A stretch of 64,000 nt of DNA, taken from contig RPFO01000002.1 of the NCBI GenBank assembly GCA_009746045.1, positions 2,382,506-2,446,505 of the forward strand. Reading direction: 5' to 3'. Shown in pieces: positions 21,241 through 33,084 of the stretch. The position numbers were made by a program, and so were the translations under genes. This stretch comes from Mesostigma viride (Eukaryota; Streptophyta; Mesostigmatophyceae; Mesostigmatales; Mesostigmataceae). How positions within the stretch are numbered: position 1 is the stretch's first letter; each line of letters begins with the position of its first letter. The notes under the pieces are model-generated. The model did not search any database. It was not told the DNA's origin and worked only from the letters and a program-made list of their open reading frames with translations.

Positions 21241-23057
21241 GGGTGGGTGGGTGGGGAGCAAAGAAAGAGGCCGACAAAACCAGCCAGAGCGGCTTTTAGT
21301 CGCAAAACCTCCCTTATCCCTAGCTAACTGACGTCATTAAACCCTTATGTTTAGTGGATGCTAGTAAGACGCTAACCGTACAGACCGGGGGTAGAATATC
21401 CCGAATCTGCACGGCTAGTATTAAATAATGCGTAGGTTGTTCTTTTCAGGGGCACTGCACCTCACGCCCCGTTCCGCCCGGGTATAATCAACCCAAGCGC
21501 GGAACGCACATTTTATTTAATTCATTTTTCAACCATGCACTATATTGCATCTACTAATCACAAAAGCTCTAGCCAAACAGCTACGAGTAAACACTGCGAC
21601 CTATAAGCCGCTCATCCAGCGGCCTCTTGTTCCCGCATTCACGTATAGAAGAAACTCCGTTCAAAGAACCCCGATTCATGTCCCACGTAGCTCCCACAAA
21701 AACCAGCATCTTCATTAAAACAATAAGTGGAAGCATACATGTGACACTAATTGACATGCCCGGAGGCACGCCGTTCAAGGCCCTTCATGAAGTACGTTGC
21801 CCAATCACCCCCGCCCTGGCTTTCCCTTGAAGCCGCACTCCACCTTGCTCGTTGTCACAAGTGACCGCCCTGCCGCAAAACGGGAGCCCCCCACATCGGG
21901 AGGCGTGTGCCCGGCGGCTGTGGATGCATGGCCAGGCCCAAAAAGGCCCAGCGCATTTGCACTGCGATTGCGCACGGCCAGCCTATCATGACCCCTCTCG
22001 GGGCCCCGAGTCGGTACCGCTATGGCCGTCTCCCCATAGACCCGGGGTGCTTCGAGAAAAAACGTGGACCTAGCCCAGGCCCCGCCAGCCCGGATGCCCG
22101 AGGCCACAGCCCCAGGCACCTGGCTGAACGAGAGTCCGTTCAGCCAAGACCGCATTCCCCCCGAGGTTTCTATGCGTGGGGAAAAAATTTCTAGCTTAGA
22201 CGCTTTTCCCATCGCCGTCCCCAGCCCCAACCACCCCCCCTCGGCGGAAGGCAATTGCAAAGTTTGCTGGCCAGCAGCAATTTCCGAAGAAAAAGCCGCA
22301 GGCCGCGGACCGAGACACGGGTCGCCAGTGCCAGCCATCCGGCTCCAACCCGGGGTGCAAGCATCCCCAGGTACGGAGCACCAGCTCGCGCACTGGGCCG
22401 ACCAAGCGACAGTTGAGCACCTGTCACGGCATCCGGCCCACCAAAGACCCCAAGCTGGGGAAAAGGTGCGGACCGGAGGTAATCTTTTTCTTTTCTTTTA
22501 GTTAACCGGGCGAGGAACTACGCCTGGCCGGTTAACAACTGGAAGTCTCACCACTGGCCAAGTGGCCAGTGCAACCAGTGCTTTTGGGATTTTGCTCCGC
22601 AGCACCCATAGCTGCGGCTGCCGCCGCAACGACAACGAGCAAAGAAAGAGGCCGACAAAACCAGCCAGAGCGGCTTTTAGTCGCAAAACCTCCCTTATCC
22701 CTAGCTAACTGACGTCATTAAACCCTTATGTTTAGTGGATGCTAGTAAGACGCTAACCGTACAGACCGGGGGTAGAATATCCCGAATCTGCACGGCTAGT
22801 ATTAAATAATGCGTAGGTTGTTCTTTTCAGGGGCACTGCACCTCACGCCCCGTTCCGCCCGGGTATAATCAACCCAAGCGCGGAACGCACATTTTATTTA
22901 ATTCATTTTTCAACCATGCACTATATTGCATCTACTAATCACAAAAGCTCTAGCCAAACAGCTACGAGTAAACACTGCGACCTATAAGCCGCTCATCCAG
23001 CGGCCTCTTGTTCCCGCATTCACGTATAGAAGAAACTCCGTTCAAAGAACCCCGATT
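21241..23057 (-). mobile_element. Element N2: YR-retrotransposon derivative with repeated A module
   Basis: Two identical-length direct repeats (421 bases, 21256-21676 and 22637-23057) flank a 960-base middle. Read on the minus strand the order is A1 (23057 to 22637), internal, a B1-like module ending at 21677, A2 (21676 to 21256), then a C-rich tract (21256 to 21241). This is the A1-internal-B1-A2 part of a split-direct-repeat YR element; the expected B2 copy is not visible beyond 21241. The A start (aatcggggttctttga) resembles that of the element at 31249 and the B module contains the shared core ACTTATTGTTTTAATGAAGA. No YR, RT or gag is encoded; a 177-codon minus ORF (21805-22338) is unrecognised. 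Confidence 0.65.
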
Positions 23058-23488
23058 ATCCCAGTTATCGGGTTTTTCCTTATTATGTTGCATGCCCATC
23101 TCACCTCCGTAATCTATCATTCTCAATGAATATATATTAAAAAATATAGTTACTTACATCAGAGTAAAGGCATGCACCCACGTAAAAATAAACAAAGCCA
23201 AAGCTACTGTAACAAGAGATACCACGACAAAACAACTACAGCCGGCATGGGACACTCGATCCACACCGCGGAATGAAATAAAACAGCCTACATAATATTA
23301 AACCGTGCTGCGCCGCAAAGTCAGCTCGTGTGTGGCGGAGCAAGATGTCAGCCATAGCCCGGGTAATCGCTACCGAAGGGCGTTGGCGCCAATACGATGC
23401 CCAGGTCCGTGCTGACCAAGGGGCCCTTCTGAGGTCCAGGCGGTCCTCTCGGAGATGGCAGCACTCCAGCCGGGGGTACCCCGTGCAG
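23058..23488. other. Unassigned sequence
   Basis: Between N2 and the dispersed repeat. Short open frames on both strands (for example 23330-23515) have no recognisable motifs. Confidence 0.4.
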
Positions 23489-24761
23489 CCATTTTTGTCA
23501 GTTTCATACCCCTGAAAATGAAAAAAATCATAACACATAGACCACAACTCCAAATGACCTCAACCAACATTTTTTTAATGTTTACACTTCAAGGGCTTTC
23601 AGATTATATGCAATAACATCATGGGTCTATCAAGGCAATTGGATGATATCTTCAGTCAAAGTTGGCCAAAAGACGATCGTTTCACCTAAAAAAAAAGTTG
23701 AACCCCCCCTAATTTCTAGGACAGGGTCAGGAACCGCAATACCAACATTGGGCGACTTAGTTGGATAGTCCAATGGTGGTTTCCTTCTTGGATCAGACCG
23801 CACGGATAGCCCATCGGACCTATATAATCCGCTCACTTACATGTGTGGGTTACGCGCGCATAAGCAGCCATCTATGCCAGGCAATGTGTTTATGCATTAT
23901 AAACAGCCACAATAGACTGCCAAAGGTGCTGGAATACAAAGAAGTTGCCTAACCTGCATTGGCAGGATGGTATCCCCCAAAGAAACACCATAAACTGAGC
24001 AGATATGGGGCTGTTACCGCTCATACAGCAGGCATGAAAACCTGCTGCAAGTGGCATGATATATTCGTCAAATAAAGATGTATAAACGACAGATTCCCGT
24101 GCAAACGACATGCAAAAACGTTGCCGTACCTGGCTTGATTACGACCTTACCGGATTCTGCTGGCCAAGACCCTCATATCTCACACATAAGTAATGATATA
24201 CATGCATATGCCCGCGCCATAGCCGAAGCAAGCATGCTTCCTCCATGATTACTAAGATGATATTCCGTGCACAGATGACTTATAAACACGTCCGCAATCC
24301 CAGCAAACGCTGCTTCGGTTGTCCCGTATCAAACCTGGATGCTCGGGCTGGCGCAGACTGCCCGGCCATAAGGAGAAAATCGAACTATGATAAGCTATGA
24401 CTCATCTGGCACGTACTGGCAACCATGAAGGCAGTATTTTCCTACCTGTATTTTCCCAATCCTGTAAATCTGGCCACGCCTGACCTACGAAAAACACGCA
24501 TCGTCATTCTGAGCAACATTCTGAACCGTTTCATGCCGCGAGACGCAAAATTTCCGTGATAACGGCGCGTTGACAGCCATATCTCGCTACGCGCGCGCGC
24601 GAGTGCAAATTTCCCGCCATAGTCACGTGATACTTTCTCAATGCACGTTGTAGTTACCAGGCTATGGCGAATATACCCCCCAAACCTATGCATCACCTTC
24701 GTCCCTAAGTGTTCCCAGACCCACCGGACATCTGACATCTGTCAAAAGTGGCGCGGCGCTC
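23489..24761. repeat. Dispersed repeat E, uninterrupted copy
   Basis: About 1.27 kb, homologous along its length to 36205-37031 joined to 43827-44266, the two halves that flank element C. Divergence between the copies is roughly that of an old repeat, with many substitutions and small indels. No long ORF, terminal repeat or RNA gene is evident, so its class is unknown. It serves as the related empty site for element C: the cagcaaacgctg...ctggatgc region near 24305-24345 is continuous here. Confidence 0.75.
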
Positions 24762-24825
24762 GCGCAATATTTTGCCACGTGGCGGGGGGTGCAAGTGTAT
24801 CCATTCGGATACACTTCCCGGGGTA

Positions 24826-25846
24826 CTAGGGGTAGAAGCTGGCGGTCAGGGTCCCCATGGCCCCGAACTCCTCCAAGACAAAGGGCACCACACGGTGGTG
24901 CCCGACGTCCCCATAGGCCGTGAGCTTGGCCCGCTCATGCAGCCCGATCCGCCGTGTAGCCCGCCGCCTGGGATGCACCAACCAGATGGCTAAGAGCCAA
25001 GGGGCGAGCCACAGAAACGTCAATCATTGAGCAAGTGCCGGCCGCCTCCCTCCAAGTCCAGAACCACGATGTCAGGTCGGTGGTTGGTGGGGGAGTAGAA
25101 ATCGGCGCCGTCCGCATCCTCAGACAGGATGTTCGCGCGGGGGAAAACGGACCGGACCATGGCGAGCACCACCTTCAGGAGGACAGTGTGCAAGTACAAG
25201 TACCAATGCTGATTCTGCAGGCCACCCATGCATGACAGGTAGTGGGTCCCAGTGGGCCGGTCCAACTATCCAAGGCCTGCCCGCAGCTACCACAGGGCCG
25301 CCCGGCTGCGGGAACAAGAGGTCAATGCGGGGCAAACAGTTGGTGTCGCAGTGCCACCGGATAGTAACTGGGCGCCAGGACAAATGGGGGGCCCATGGGG
25401 TCGAGAGCTCGGAGGTAAGCCGAGCCCACACTCCGCAACGAGAGTGAGAACAGCCACACGCGACCCTGGGCGTTGAGGTGATCGAAAAGAGCCATCCAAT
25501 CCGCCGTGACAGTGCAGAATACCCGCGTAGGTTTTCTGGTGACGCGGGCAGGGAATGCTGCGAGGAATCGAGAGGACGGCGGCGACCGAGGGAGTGCCGG
25601 CCCGAGGAAGGTGGCGTTGGGCGGCCTGAGCGGTGCAGATGGTAGTGCAGGCCTGCTGGAATTCTCAGCATAAGCATCCTGGATGGCGGTGATGAAAGGG
25701 TAGGGACTTGCGGGGTCCAAGAGGTCAGGCGCCGCCGTAGCCAAAAGGGGAAGGAGCCGACAGATTTCTGCCCACGACTGAGCGACAGAGCCCAAAAACG
25801 CCGCCGGGGCCAGCCGGGCCGCGCGGGTCAGACCGCAGCCGCCCAT
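24826..25846 (-). pseudogene. Retroelement-type ORF with nuclease-like C-terminus, decayed
   Basis: Minus-strand reading in at least three frames. The N-terminal part is alanine- and proline-rich; the middle has VTADWMALFDHLNAQGRVWL followed by a segment with spaced C and H residues ending HYLSCMGG; the C-terminal part has HRPDIVVLDLEGGG, then DVSVARPL, KLTAYGD and VVPFVLEEFGAMG. This pattern recalls the C-terminal region found after reverse transcriptase in many protist and plant retroelement ORFs, where RPD and a later D/K suggest a PD-(D/E)XK-like fold. That assignment is by memory of motif shape. Frameshifts near 25020 and 25300 break it. No reverse transcriptase is seen next to it. Confidence 0.4.
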
Positions 25847-26070
25847 CCGGCTGGGCAGGGAAGCGATGCGGAGAGAATGAGCTGGAGATCAGGGCCAGGA
25901 TTCAACCAGCTGCGCCAAGGGCGACTGAATACGTTCGTCGTGGCCGGCTGTCAGAAACCGGGGCTCGGAGGAAAGATCTTTTGCCTGTTATGACCCAGAT
26001 ATTGCACAAGTGTATGGAAAAGACTTTTTGTATTAAAATACGTTTACTGAGAGTGGAAAACACGGTGCGG
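25847..26070. other. Unassigned sequence
   Basis: No gene or repeat recognised. Confidence 0.4.
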
Positions 26071-26172
26071 CCAACGCTGGGTGCAGTCTACCATAGCCAA
26101 CACTGGGCCAGGGCAAATGACAATGCCAACACTGGGCAGGGTCAAACAACCAACACTGGGTCGGGGCCACAC
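26071..26172. repeat. Short minisatellite
   Basis: Four diverged copies of a 24-30 base unit built on CCAACACTGGGYCRGGG, spaced by short A-rich linkers. Confidence 0.7.
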
Positions 26173-26795
26173 ACGGCTAGCAAGCAAACAACTCTAGGCA
26201 CACAAAGTAGTGGCGGCTAATGCATTATGCACCGTTGATTTACATCTGACGGCACTGCAGCTTAGCGTCTCTACAACCACGGAAAGAACACTAGATAATA
26301 ACGACTTTGCAGCCTGTAATCTATGTCCACATCATGGTACATTGTGTGAGTGGTCTGATAGGCTCAAAGTCCTATCGCATCCAGGGCGGCACCACAAACT
26401 GCAGACCTGATCTGATCCGGAGAAAGCATGTAAATTACGGCACCTGAAACGGTGCTGACAGGTAACGCTTGCTGTATGTAATCCGAGCAACATCATTCGG
26501 ATTTTAGTACACTCAAACATTGTATATGCTATTAAGTTAGTCAACGACCTGTGGGCGCAATTAATAGGGATGCAAACCCAACAATGAAGTCGTGTAAATA
26601 AACACCTAGCTGACGGCGTCAATTTTCCCCGCATATAATGCGTGATAACATAATGCGTGACAAAAGTAGAGAAACATCGCTAGATATTTGACACACCGGC
26701 CCCATACTGCATGTCACGTATTCTACTCAATGAAAAAACCAGCAGGAACATCTGCCACGTCGTCAGCCAGTGGCTCGCCGTCCATCATTGGTGAA

Positions 26796-27548
26796 TTAGT
26801 GCGCCTCAGGTTTCTTGGACTTGTTCTCCGCCTTCTTGGACCAGCAGCGAATTCCTCAGAGTGGCCGGTACGGTGGCAGTTCTTGCAGGTCAGCACTTTC
26901 CCACCCTAAGTTGGTGAGGAAGACTGATTCGTCGATAGTACCCGCACAGTGCATGGGGGCAGGCAGCAGTATGATACACTGGTGCACTGGAATCTGAGCT
27001 GCCAGCTTGCCGGCGCGGTGCACACGCAGATGGTCGTCCACCTTCAGGACGGCGGTTTTGTATTCTTTCCACGTCAAGTCGGGGGGAAGGTTGTACGCCG
27101 CCAGGACGGGGCCATACTGGGCAGGAAGTCTGCGGCGGTGTGAGGTCACCCGGATAGAATCATGGAGTTTGTTGTTGCTTAATTTATTATATTCCAGGTA
27201 CTTTCGTTCGGTGAGATTGATATTTGCAGGAACAGATTCCATGGGAATCTGCTCAGCAGACAGTAGTTCCTCAAGTGTCGTGGCCTGATGGGTGGATGTC
27301 GTTTCGTCGTGTCCATAGACGTCAACCAGGACGGTCCACGCCTCGTGCATGTACTTGTTGGGGGCCGTAGCGGCATGCAGTAGGGCGTTGCCGTCGAGGC
27401 CAGCAATCAGGGCAGCATAATATCGTGGTTCTCTGAACATAGTTTCTTTATAGTGAGATGGAAGGGTAGCCGCTATAGCTAGGTTATTGGGTTCACGTGA
27501 CATACCTCTTGAGGCCGGTGCGGCCTGATCCGGATCAGTCGTGGCCAA
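26796..27548 (-). pseudogene. gag: Copia-type gag relic
   Basis: A 230-codon frame (27548 to 26856) has the pattern of Copia gag proteins: AWTVLVDVYGHDETTSTHQ, then LEELLSAEQIPMESVPANI and a later LPPDLTWKEYKTAVLKVDD. Past a frameshift near 26930 another frame has CKNCHRTGHS, the start of a CCHC zinc knuckle, and a lysine-rich end stopping at TAA 26796-26798. No pol domain follows in the next 800 bases and no LTR pair could be matched around it. It may be a fragment or a gag-only non-autonomous element. Confidence 0.55.
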
Positions 27549-27862
27549 AACTTTGGCCAGTTTTTCTTGGCCAGGTGGCAGGAGCTACGTTGAGATATAA
27601 ACCTGCCACTGTCTAGGTTTCTTGGCTAATGGCGTAGTGATTAACTAGATCTAGATTCCTTCTCTCACGCACTATGTGACCTAATAGCCCCGGCAGCCTT
27701 ACGTAAGCTGCCAGCAATTAGAACGCCACATTGCTTCATTTGTTCTGACGCAACATTTGCGTGGCGAAAAAACGCCGTCCGGGCCAAGGCCGCATTTCAG
27801 ACACGCAAAAAAGGACAAAAACAAACCCACCTATAGCTAAGGTCGGCCTCTTTTCTTTTCAC
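27549..27862. other. Unassigned sequence, possible A module of fragment G
   Basis: The right end (cggcctcttttcttttcacg near 27845) resembles the ends of A modules in the YR elements, and is followed by a GGCGGCGACAG motif as after the A1 module of element D. The rest does not match other modules here. Confidence 0.35.
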
Positions 27863-27947
27863 GAGGGCGGCGACAGCAAGCCAGGGGAAACGAACCTCTG
27901 GTTTGACGAACCTGTACTGTCGGAGCCATTTTTTGCCCTGAGCAGCA

Positions 27948-28840
27948 ATGCCGAAGGGGCGCAAGGCTACAGCAGGGCAGGCAGCGCGCGGGGAGGACGG
28001 GACGCCCACACCCGGCGGGCTGCTGCCGCCAGTCACGCGCCAGTCGCCTTCACCGCCAAAAAGAAGCAGCTCGCCACTCTGCTCGCCAAGTGCATCAGCC
28101 CCGCAGAGGCGGTGGGAGCAGGTCTTTGGTGCCGAGGACTGGGTGACGGACGCCAGCTCGTGGAGCTCGAGCCAGCTGAAGTCTGTCATGCAGTTGCTGG
28201 CCGATCACGTTGATGTTGGCGACGTGTTGGACGCACGTGACCCAAACGGAACGTTGGGTGGCAAAACTGCTGGCCGTGGCAGATCTCGCGGCGGACGAGG
28301 AGGAGGATCAGGCGCTAGCTGCCACCAACGACACCTGCGCAACGAAAAATGGCCAAGCCGAAAGGCGCGGCCAAGGTTTCGGCAGGTGGGGGGGCTGTCG
28401 GAAAGGAAATGAGGGCGAGGTTGGCGACATTCGTTGGGGCATCTCCGGAAACCGAAAATCAGGACGACGAGGAGGACGAGGAGGGGGAGGTCGCAGCCGA
28501 GAAATTCATGCAAGGTTTGAAGGCAGCGCTGGGAGGAATGGAGGGGGCGGGCAGCCACTTCAAGGCCTTGAAAGGGGTGGCGCTGCCAAGCCGAGCCAAG
28601 AGCGTGAAATATCGGATTTCGGAGCGGGTGCTGCCGGGGGTGTTGGAGGACGCCGGCGACAATGGGATGGGAATCCGGTCGTGGGTCATGACGGTCAAGC
28701 CTGGAAATTGGCGGAACATGGAGAACAGGAAAATGGTCATGAACATTGCATTGGCCATGGACACCCTTCTCAAGGAGCTGGGCTCAGCAGCCGGGGAGCT
28801 TGTGGGCATGGAGTACCTAATGAGGGTGGTGGCGGCCTAA
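27948..28840 (+). pseudogene. gag: YR-element gag, frameshifted
   Basis: ATG 27948 starts MPKGRKA; the first frame contains WEQVFGAEDWVTDASSWSSS and LLADHVDVGDVLDARDPN, similar in spacing to the gag of element D (FEAVLGTDWVTTVSRWSA, LVDHVDGPEILAAADPN). A frameshift near 28250 moves to LAVADLAADEEEDQ. The C-terminal half (from 28349) has an acidic tract and SERVLPGVLEDAGDNGMGI, then MNIALAMDTLLKELGSAAGE, also matching D. The stop is TAA 28838-28840. There is no zinc knuckle. Confidence 0.65.
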
Positions 28841-28841
28841 G

Positions 28842-29007
28842 TTGCTGCAGGTGGAAGGGCAAGGAGGGGGGGGGTGGAAGGTGGCCAGCCACCTCCTGCC
28901 ATTGGGGGCCGGAGGCTGCACTGTCAGCCACCCCGGCTGTCAAGGCAGCTCTCCAAACTGCGATCCTCTTGGACATGCTCAGCAAGGCTCAACAAGTAGG
29001 GAAATAG
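28842..29007 (+). pseudogene. Small second ORF of the YR element, start codon lost
   Basis: Matches the 53-codon ORF2 of element D (50130-50290 minus): LQVEGQGGGGWKVASHL here against LLVESQGSGGWKVAGHL there. The D copy starts with ATG overlapping the gag stop; here the codon is TTG. One frameshift near 28905 separates it from its end (LLDMLSKAQQVGK). Confidence 0.5.
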
Positions 29008-29040
29008 AATCCCAGCGGGACCGCTCCCTTTTCCCGGTGC

Positions 29041-29540
29041 CATACCCACTTAGGCCAGCGTACACCGCGTGGGGCAGGGTGCGATCTGCACGCCGGCGAC
29101 AGCGTGCCACGCGCCGCCACCGCGAGTACACACTGCAATGCAAGGTAGTGCGTTGGCTTAATTCGCTGTGGGGGGGGGGGCAAGACCCTCCTCCTAACCC
29201 TAGAGGGGCGTGCTCTAAGGGGAGGGAGGAGGCCCTTGCGAGGGTCAAGAGGCACTGCACCTGGCACAGTCGCCGCGTAGGGGGCGTTGCGACAGGCCAG
29301 GAGCAAGAAGGTGCTGATGCAATACATGTGAAGCAGAATAAGTATGAACAACTGCGGACGCGGTGAGTTTACCAAAGGCGGAGGTGGCGGGGAAGGCACG
29401 GCTGCTGGACCTGTTGGCTATATGCGGCCGAGCTGGCGGGAGATATATGCCAGCGAAGAGAACTGCATCAAGCCAGCGGTCGTGGCGAGCGCAAAGTATG
29501 AAGAACCCATTGATTCATACTATAGCCATTCAGCGGCGGT
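29041..29540 (+). pseudogene. N-terminal part of the YR-element RT ORF
   Basis: Shares GRVRSARRRQRATRR, WLNSLWGGG, KRHCTWHSRRVGGVATG and VSLPKAEVAGKARLLDLLA with the start of the RT ORF of element D. It changes frame near 29340 and 29420 and loses similarity at about 29500-29540, before any RT catalytic motif. Confidence 0.6.
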
Positions 29541-31248
29541 TCTGAAATTGTAACCATCATTTAATGAATCATCTACAGTATACAACACTGTTATGGCATT
29601 ATGACACATCCGTCATTGCCTTTCATCAAATACGATGACAGCTGGTTAACAAAGCTGGTCGCTTGCTAGGGCATCATGCTGACGGCTCCCATTTCATTCT
29701 CGTGGTGCCTGCAAGAATCCAAGCAAACCGCGACACAATATGCGAGAGAAAAAAAAGATATCAGATCCTTGACATAGACATAATCATTCTACAAGGAAGA
29801 GCTCACCAGCACCTAACGGTTCATGCAGCAAATGTCGGTATATAACACGATTTATGACCCAACACTCACTCTTATGGCAAAGTAGCCCATACACGTGAGT
29901 CACACCGCCATGCGCCAGATGTCACACGAGCAAGCCACAACATTGTCGTCGGATCAGAAAGCAACAAACGTGAAAACGCTAGCGGCCCAAATCTGAGATT
30001 CCGCAGCAGAGCACAGAAAATAAGAAAGCTCAGAAGCTACCAGCAAGGGATCGAACATAGGACCTTTGTTTGGCATGATTTCGCGGCTGTGTGAGTCTCC
30101 TGATCCGAAGGTATCTCACGTTTCGAAACAGCCAAACTGCAAAAAAACTCTTACCGGAGAGAGTTGCCAATATCAAGGAGACAACCAGCGCAGGCCAGAA
30201 ATCGGGAGAATCCGGACCATGGTAGCTCGAGCCTGCCGTTATCTTGTCCGCGTTTTTGAGTCGTGCAGGATTATAAATGGAGATATGAATGGAGATGGAA
30301 ATGTGTAGCCTTGTGCATTGAAATTATGGCTGGCTGACGTGTAGAGCGACTAGATGACAACCTAGACGTCGGTGGGGCCGGAAACAGCTTGCTTGATTGT
30401 GTTTCATCATGGGCAACGAGTCCAATTACTACTTTCTCTGCATGGGCGGCAAGCTGCGGCAAATTAAATGCAAACCTCATCTTGAAATCGTGACCGTCGA
30501 AATGTAACGATCCAACGACTTATTATGCAGTATGCCGCGTAATTTTCTGTTGCGGGAGAGCCGTTCCCGACGCGGGCGACCAGTGGTTTGCATTACGTTA
30601 ACTTACCTGAAGTTCTCCAACAGAAGTGACCCAAGCCGCATGATGGCACTCATCGATGGCCTCAGTCTATTGACGCGTCGACCCGATTTCGGCGGCCCCC
30701 AATTTGACCCCAACGGCACCTACATACCGACAAATGGCATACATACGTTTCACGCGCACCACGACCCCTTTGAGCTCTGCTATGGCGGTGGTGCCGTGGG
30801 GCCCGCATCAGACTGCGGGCCCTTATCTGCTATGGCGGTGCTGCCGTTGGGCCCGCATCAGACTGCAGGCCCTTTATGCAGGCGGGCCCATGTTACTTTT
30901 TTATTCTTCTGCATACAATTATGAAGCAATGAAGTTGTGTCCTCCGGATTTTTGCATTTGGCACCCTGTGCAGTTCTTGGACGTTTGGAAACATGCATGG
31001 CATATGGCTAATGTAATGACTGACTAGCTAGACCGTTTCAGTGGTTTTTCATTTGCGGGTATTTCCTCGTAAATGGTGGGAAAGCGATCGCAGCCAATGG
31101 TTCTCACCACTAGACACTCCCGGCCAGTGAAGCTCGAAAAACACGCCCTGATCAAGCAAGCTGTTTCCGCCCACTGTAAAGGTCATCTTACAGTCGCTCT
31201 TTGCGTAAGCCAGCCATAATTTCAATGAACAAGGCTACACATTTGTAT
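29541..31248. other. Unassigned sequence with a 50-base tandem duplication
   Basis: No gene recognised. Two 50-base units at 30777-30826 and 30827-30875 (ctgctatggcggtg...gcccgcatcagactgc) form a short tandem repeat. A B-box-like gttcgatccc lies on the minus strand near 30045 without the rest of a tRNA. Confidence 0.5.
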
Positions 31249-31660
31249 TCGGATTTCTTTGAAAAGAGTTTCTCGAAGTGAGGCGGGGAATAAGGCCGCT
31301 CACGGGAGCCGCCTGGATGGTCGGCTGAACCGGGCGGGTTTGGCAGATGTAACCGGATTTGGCTAATGGCTGGCGACCTGGAATTGTTAGTAGGGGCAGT
31401 GGCCCTATTGTGCTACAATCTCGAAACAATCTTATGCTTAAAGTTTGACAGGGCCGGGTTTGTTGAACCGGTTTGTTGAATGATAATTAGAACCTTTCGG
31501 AAAGGGTATTTGATTGGTTGTTGTTTTTGTGGTACGGTAGGTGTCGCTACATTCTCAGGTTGGCGTGTTAAGTTAAGCTCGGTTGCTGATGTCAGCCCCG
31601 TGCTAGGGCAGTTTGACTACTTTGGCGGCGTAGTGACATTGTTGTGGTCTTTTTTCTTGT
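31249..31660 (+). repeat. A1 module of N1
   Basis: Begins tcggatttctttgaaaagag and ends ttttttcttgt, then aaacgttgg of the internal part. Direct partner at 32670-33084. Confidence 0.85.
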
Positions 31661-32543
31661 AAACGTTGGCTGAGCGCCGACGGCTGAGGCTATGGCGGTA
31701 CAAGAAGTGCCTCACCAGCCTTGCGCTCAGCATGGGTGCGGGGCTAAAATTTGTTAACCAAATTTCCGGCATCCATGATCCCTGGCTGCTTAAGGCGGTT
31801 GGGATTCATGGCTGCCACTGGCCCGGAATTAATGTCCGGGTGATCGGGGTTTAAATGCGAAGCGGGGGCTGATGCATTATTTAATGGCTGGTTTGTTTGA
31901 AAGAAACGGCCAGCTGGCCGGGTTGGGCAAGGGCTAGCTTGCTTGATGGTTCCGTACCTGGGGATGCTTGCGCCTCGGGTTGGGCTGTCGGCAGGCTGGC
32001 CTGCCTTTAAGTTGTCTCGTACCTGGAAATGCTTGCATTCCGGGTTGGGCTTGGCTTGAGGGCCGCCGCGGCTCGGGGGGGTAAAAAATTTAAGTCACCG
32101 TTGTGGGACACGGAGCCTCGGCGCAGGAGGCAAGGGCTGAAAACCAACTTGATTTCGTATTCAGTGGTATTTCCACTTTTTTGTACGGAAGGAGTGTTTA
32201 TGTGCTCGGCACTAGGTTGGTTGCTCTTCAAAAAAGTTGTAAACTGGGCGTCGGCTGGAATCAGCGGCGCCAGTCAGCAGCTTTTGCTTTGACTTTGTGT
32301 TCCGCGACAGCACCCCTTAGCGGATCAGAGAAGAGGTCGGCAACGAGGTCAGCGGGGGCCCCCGAGTGGGGTCAAAAATGCGAGCTGTGTCGATCGACAG
32401 AGCATGAATTTTTGTGCATTCACAGTCGCTGGGAATTAAATCTGTTTTCTGGCAACGGAGAGCGCCCATCGCGACAGGACAGCTTTTGACGGGAAAGGAA
32501 ATGGTGCTTCTTTAGCGGACCGGAGGGCCAGGAAGGGGAGGTT

Positions 32544-32669
32544 GGGTAATCGCGAGCCATGCCTAAGGAGTTCTTAATAGCGGTTCTGTAACCGCTACCT
32601 GTCTGTATGCATCTACTTATTGTTTTAACAAAGATGCTGGTGACTATGGTGAGCAAACGGGTGTATGAA
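32544..32669 (+). repeat. B1 module of N1
   Basis: Begins gggtaatcgcgagcc and ends gtgtatgaa; contains the core ACTTATTGTTTTAACAAAGA shared with the B modules of D and N2. Direct partner at 33122-33247. It joins A2 without a spacer. Confidence 0.85.
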
Positions 32670-33084
32670 TCGGATTTCTTTGAAAAGAGTTTCTCGAAGT
32701 GAGGCGGGGAATAAGGCCGCTCACGGGAGCCGCCTGGATGGTCGGCTGAACCGGGCGGGTTTGGCAGATGTAACCGGATTTGGCTAATGGCTGGCGACCT
32801 GGAATTGTTAGTAGGGGCAGTGGCCCTATTGTGCTACAATCTCGAAACAATCTTAATATGCTTAAAGTTTGACAGGGCCGGGTTTGTTGAACCGGTTTGT
32901 TGAATGATAATTAGAACCTTTCGGAAAGGGTATTTGATTGGTTGTTGTTTTTGTGGTACGGTAGGTGTCGCTACATTCTCAGGTTGGCGTGTTAAGTTAA
33001 GCTCGGTTGCTGATGTCAGCCCCGTGCTAGGGCAGTTTGACTACTTTGGCGGCGTAGTGACATTGTTGTGGTCTTTTTTCTTGT
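32670..33084 (+). repeat. A2 module of N1
   Basis: 415 bases, three more than A1 because of cttaatatgctt against cttatgctt. It is followed by CCCACCCACCCACCC. Confidence 0.85.

Larger units (their letters stand above)
27863..29540 (+). mobile_element. Fragment G: 5' part of a YR retrotransposon
   Basis: Homologous in protein to the first 1.7 kb of element D (minus strand, 51.2-49.6 kb): gag, then a small ORF, then the N-terminal part of the RT ORF. It ends near 29540 just before the reverse transcriptase motifs begin. Several frameshifts show it is decayed. Confidence 0.7.

Noticed and set aside
21805-22338. 177-codon minus ORF in element N2
   Set aside because: No recognisable domain, and several other frames of similar length overlap it in this G+C-rich stretch; kept only as a note.
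24442-24738. 98-codon minus ORF with a similar 98-codon ORF at 43947-44243
   Set aside because: Both lie in repeat E. About 20 of 98 residues differ, and most of the base differences between the copies change an amino acid, the pattern expected without coding constraint.
30035-30065. B-box-like gttcgatccc on the minus strand suggesting a tRNA or SINE
   Set aside because: No acceptor stem, D arm or A box can be matched upstream.
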